From Melitaea cinxia (Eukaryota; Arthropoda; Insecta; Lepidoptera; Nymphalidae), in NCBI RefSeq assembly GCF_905220565.1, contig NC_059415.1:10401001-10465000 (forward strand): a stretch of 64,000 nt of DNA, in the 5' to 3' direction. Position numbers and translations under genes: made by a program. Position 1 is the first letter of the stretch. Each line of letters opens with the position of its first letter. Positions 12,301 through 18,300 of the stretch are shown piece after piece. The notes beneath the pieces are model-generated. The model ran no database searches and was not told where the DNA came from. It saw nothing but the letters and a program-made list of their open reading frames with translations.

Positions 12301-15300
12301 ATTTTTAAAAACTTTATTATTATTATTTATATTTTTACTTTTCAGGTACGCAGTGTCTGTATCAGCTATCAATAATGCTGGTTCCGGCCCATTCTCTCTT
12401 CCTGTATTTCAAGACACTATGGAAGGAGGTAGTATTCTTCTTAGAAATAGTTTGAGAGAAAAATGTACAAAACCAGTTCAAAAAATAATCGGTAATAAAA
12501 AAATCCTCATGTTCAAATAAACAAAATTATATCTGCACATACTTCCCGTCGAATATTTAATCATGTTGTCATTAAATCACTGGATACTGGGTGAATTAAA
12601 AAGAAAATTCTATAAAATGTGACTTCAAAAGTATCTAAGCAAATTTTACAGAAGTATTTTAACACATTTATTTAGTTTTACATACCACTAAAATCTATCC
12701 TCCACTGTTGTATTATAGCACCAGAACACGCACCATCTTCTGTGGAATGCACAGCAGTATCTTCAACTTCTCTGAGGATCGGTTGGCAGCCGATTGCTGT
12801 ACATGGACAAGGGAGCTCGTTGATTGGCTACACCATAATGTACGCTACTGAAGGTACTACAATATTATGCTGGTTTTTAGTACTTTTTCTTTTAAGTTAT
12901 ATGTACTGTACTGAGTTGTATTCACCTTTAACGTCACATTGCTATGCAATGTATGTGTTTGTAATAAAAATCGGGATCGACTTTAGATGCTCTCTGTACA
13001 CATCACCCACAATCCACCACAAATCAGAAAAATATATTAACAAATACAAATATACCAATATAAGGTTGAGATGATTACACCCCTCATTTTATACCAAAAC
13101 GGTTAAATTGTGTGAAGAATTTGATGGTTTGATTTAAACATTTTGTTTTTACGTAAAAAGATACTTAAATGTTTCAAAATTAGTTAGATTTTTTAAATAA
13201 AGTTGAATTACTTATCAAATGGAATATCAATGAAAAAACCCAACTCTCTTACACACATTTATTTTAATAAAATAATTATTTCCATTAATTTAAATACTAC
13301 CGTTATATGCTCGATGCAATGTATTCTGTTATATTCACGTAGCTAAGGTTTATTTCAGATAGTGCCTGGCAGAACCACACGTCGCTACACGCGGAGATAT
13401 ATCTACAAAGTCTCATCAAGTACACGAACTATACGGTCAAAGTAGCTGGCTTCTCAAATTATGGCGCTGGTCCTTTTTCATATCCCATCATATGCACTAC
13501 CTTACAAGATGGTAAGAATAATTTTAATAAAAATTTTAATGTTAAAAAATAAATTTGAAGAAATTGTGTAGGTTTTAGGTTTTTTTTTTATGAGGTAGGA
13601 CACGGTAGGTAATCTTCTAATAATATTGCTAATAATATTCCTGCGGTGCGCGAGGTAGCCGAAGATCCTAGGCAAGGTCGAGGATCGATAACGCACTTAT
13701 GGTGCTTCTGGTGTTCCAAGCGATAATAAGCAATGGTAACTGCTTACTATCAGGCGAACCGTAAACTTGTGTATATATGTATAATAGCATAAAATAAGTA
13801 AAAAAGAAAATCTTGGTAAAAATTGAACAATATCCTGATTACTATTGGCCATTGATATCATTGATACATTTCTATTCACTTTGTCTGAATGCAATAAATA
13901 TTTTCGACTCAGTATACTAATCTCACCAAAATACAACAAGTAAAATTTGCAGAAGACGTAAGTGCCGATATAATGTTATCGTTAATCAAAACCCTTGCTA
14001 TTTCTTTAATACCCATGTTTGTACATTTTGTCCCATTGAATTTACACTCAGAGATCAAATTTAAAATAAAACCAATGTTCAGTCCCAGACGCACCAGCTG
14101 ATATAAAAGTCCTGATCCTGTCTCCTACGTCGCTTCTTGTTAGTTGGAAGAAGCCAAAACATCCAAATGGGGAGCTGATATATTACACTGTATACGTGAA
14201 ACCGACATCTAGGTATGTAATATAAATATGTATATTATGCTTTATGCATTTCATATTATCTTGTTTATTTTAGGATGACCACATTAATATTATTAACAAT
14301 TGAAAATCAATTGAAAAATTAAGTCTAAAATTTATTAAATTATATTTTTTAAACTAATAATTAGCCATTATCGTAAAAATAATCGCCGTGCTTAGTTATA
14401 ACGATAAAAAAATAATGATTTATTGCAGCAACGGTTCTCCTCAAACGTTCCGAGTAGACGTTTCACGAACAACAGCTGAAGTAAAGGACTTGACGACGGA
14501 AAGGACGTATGAAGCATGGGTCACAGCGAGCACTAGTGTTGGAGAAGGTACAGCCAGCAAACGAGTACTGCAAACGCCTGTACAAAGAGGTAAGAGCATA
14601 ATATTTTGCTACAAATCTTCTCCAGCTTAGTATTGCCCTTTATTTATTTTTTTAATGAAGAAAATCGGTTTCAGAATAAACCCTTGTGGAATACTTAATG
14701 AAGTGATGCAGTAATGTGAACTATACCTACTCAGTTACCGCTACCCAAATTTTATGGTTTTTATCTAGGAACTGAATCATACTAAAGTGGAGACATTTAA
14801 ATGAAGTTTTTTTTTTAATTTGCTAATAAGTATATTATGGTCTATTTTATCCAACGCTTTGCTTAAATCTCCATCATTGTTTGACGCATCCTCTAAAACT
14901 GTTCAAAGAAATTGATGGTAAAGATTGCAAAATGATCATAATAGTATCAAATATTTTTTCTCTTACTATAAGCATGCAATCTTATATTCCAGTAGTAGCA
15001 GGGGTGGCGTCTCTCGGCGGTACCATTTCAGTGGGAGTGGGCTCATCCCTGTTGCTGGTGTGTCAGTGCGTGGGCGCGCCGCCGCCGCGCACGGTGTGGT
15101 ACCACAAGCACAACATCATCACGCACCACCCGCGCTTCACGAGGAACCACGACGACAGCTTGCTGATCAACAGTAAGTATAAATGTCGCTAGCACGATAC
15201 TGGTGGGAGTGGGCTCATCCCTGTTGCTGGTGTGTCAGTGCGTGGGCGCGCCGCCGCCGCGCACGGTGTGGTACCACAAGCACAACATCATCACGCACCA

Positions 15301-18300
15301 CCCGCGCTTCACGAGGAACCACGACGACAGCTTGCTGATCAACAGTAAGTATAAATGTCGCTAGCACGATACTGGTGGGAGTGGGCTCATCCCTGTTGCT
15401 GGTGTGTCAGTGCGTGGGCGCGCCGCCGCCGCGTTAACAATTAATACTATATACTTTTAATTCATTTTCGTTAATTTTACTGCACTTATTTAAATCGATA
15501 ATTTTCATTCATCATTTCATCTCATGCTCTAGTGGTATATTATTTATTTGTCTCTGATACGTAGTAAGTGTATTTAAATTATTATTAATTTCTTCTAGAT
15601 ATAGACCAATCACTTAGTGGCAACTACACGTGTCTAGCTAAGAATCTGTATGGATCGGACTCCGTAGAGTACACTGTGATTGTCCTTCCTCTACCTGAAG
15701 CACCAATTCTAAGAGCGACACCATATAAGGACTCAATATTAGTAGAGTGGGAACAACCGTATTATTCTAGCAATAGAAGTCAAACTGGTCAAAAAATAAG
15801 TAAGTTAAAATATTGTTTTTATCGCTTGTCTTTTTTTTAATTTTTACTTCTTTTGGCACGTTAGGAAAAAATTATGAAAGTAAATATTTACGATGCGCGC
15901 GCACACCGTCAAAAAAACCGACACCCTGAAGTTAGCTAGTCAACGAAGAAGCTAGCATCTTAAAGTTAGTGTAAATAAAAATATATGTATAAAAAAACGT
16001 CTTTGAAAGTCGATACCAATAAAACAAAAAAAAATACAAAATATAGTTATGCTAGTGTTTATTTAATTGTAATTCTATTCTTTAACCTATGACGTAAGAA
16101 TTAAATTTAAAGAAAAGAACATTATTTTCTCCTATAATGAAGGATAAAATTGTAGCAGTAAAAGTTTCGCAAGAGCTATCAATCAAAAACAATTTCAAGC
16201 TTTTGGCTACCAATAAGTTAATTCTTATACCTAATTTTCTAGCTTACAGCCTCACATGGAAGGAAGCGAGCGGGCCGTGGCAAGAGGCCTGGTCACCCAA
16301 TAAGTTGTCCAATTTGTCGGGAGTTCAGAAACATGCTCTTACTGGCCTCAAATGTGGAACAAAATATTCGCTGAGGATCACAGCAACCAATAAAGTTGGG
16401 ACCTCACAGCCTGCTTATATTGATGTTAGCACTTTGGGAGGACGTAAGTCACCCTAATTGTAATATCACCTATTAAAAAAATAATGTACCGTACATAATC
16501 TAATAAATATCACAAATGACTTAGTACTACGTTTGACTGGGATAGGGCACAGCAGGAAATTTCCTGCTCAAAATATGGAGCAGTTCGACTAGGCTAGTAT
16601 CTCGACCTTACAGAAGATCACAGCTAAATAATACCAGAGCTCCTGGGGAATTGGGGATGGGCTCGGCAACGCGCTTGTGATGCTTTTGGTGTTGCGAGCA
16701 TTTATAAGCAACAGTAATCGCTTACAATCAGGTGAGCCGTATGCTTGTTTGCCAACTTAGTTATATAAAAAAATAAAAAATAATAAATTACAGTTAACAC
16801 CTTTCTTTTTTTTGCTTAAATGGTGGCAAACAAGCTTACGATTTTGTTCGATGGAAACAATAAGCGTGTTGCTGATCCACTCCCCGACCTCCCCAGGAGA
16901 TATGGTCACCTTACCCACCACAGGAACAAAAAACCTGAGAGCAGTATTATGTAGCTGTGATATTTCTCTAAGGTTGAAGTACTTCCCAATTTGCTAGCTT
17001 CTATCGGGCAGCTCCTAATTTAATCAAGACATTTCCTGCTGTGTCCTATCTTAGTAAATTCCTCATTCGGGCTGCTCCAGATTTTGATCTGATGTTTTCT
17101 TCCGTGCTGTACCTCAATAACACCTTATTCAATATAATCATTGTACTCACCTAACCACTACACGTCCACAGCGCCAGTGCCCCCGACGTCGGACGAGTGC
17201 CTGTGGAGCAATAGCTCGCACGTGGTGGTGCAGACGGCGGGCTGGGACGACGCGGGCTGCGCGCTGCGACCCTTCGACATCGACTATAGGCCGCGCGCCG
17301 CCCGCGCCTGGATCCGCGTCCATTCCGCTCTTGTAAGCCCTTGCTAATTAATTTCTCAATGTATAATATAATAAATTCGGGGAAATGCTGCCAGCATTCT
17401 TGGCACAATTCCACGCGGACATGATTTATACCAAAACTATCTGTAAATATTTAGTTCTTAAGTTGTGAATTGTAAATATGTATAATATTTTGTATAAATA
17501 AAGTCATTGTCTATAGAAAAAAAAATCTCAATTTATTGTTCACTGTTTGGGAAGGCACTGACCCTAGACTACGGGTTTTCCTCGTTTAGGAGCTAGAATT
17601 CCAACGTATGACAATGTACAACATAGACAAATTAAAATTTCATATTCTTATTCTTATTTGGCATAGATCTTCTCTATTTTGTAAAATTTGCAGTTTGTGT
17701 CTGTTCTGTGTGAGAAAGGAAACAAGTAAAGACTTGTAGATATATCATTATTATTTGTAAATAAAAGATGATAGCATTATCCACCACACTGCTCCCTGCG
17801 GGTTGACGGATATAATATGTAGCGACCAGGTGTCTAACAATAGGGTCAATAGCTTTACGTGCTCTCCGAGGCAAAAGAGACCCACGAGAACCGACTGAAA
17901 TTTGATTAAAAAGAAACAAATTACTAAATGGAAACTGTTATTGTTGTAAGAAAATACAAGTAAATATACAAAACCTAACAAAGTCTTGTCAAAATTAATC
18001 AAACCAACAATTAACTCGCATCACTTATTTTTTAATTGATTTTCAGACATACTCAGATACATCATGGAACATGCCTCTCTACCAGTCGAGTTACCGCACC
18101 AGCTCTTTCGCTATCTCCGACCTGACACCCGGCACGTGGTACCAGATACGAATCACCGCTAGTAATGAGGCTGGAAGCGTCACCACTACTTACAATTACG
18201 CAACCAAGAACGAAGATGGAAGTAAGTTTTAGAATATAACTTATAAAACACAACTCAAGTTGTTATATCTACATAAAAGTTTACAGTTAAAAAAAAACTA

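Noticed and set aside
15203..15345. Second Ig10 exon copy as a working alternative exon
   Set aside because: No acceptor with a pyrimidine tract precedes it, and read-through from copy 1 reaches TAG at 15190-15192.
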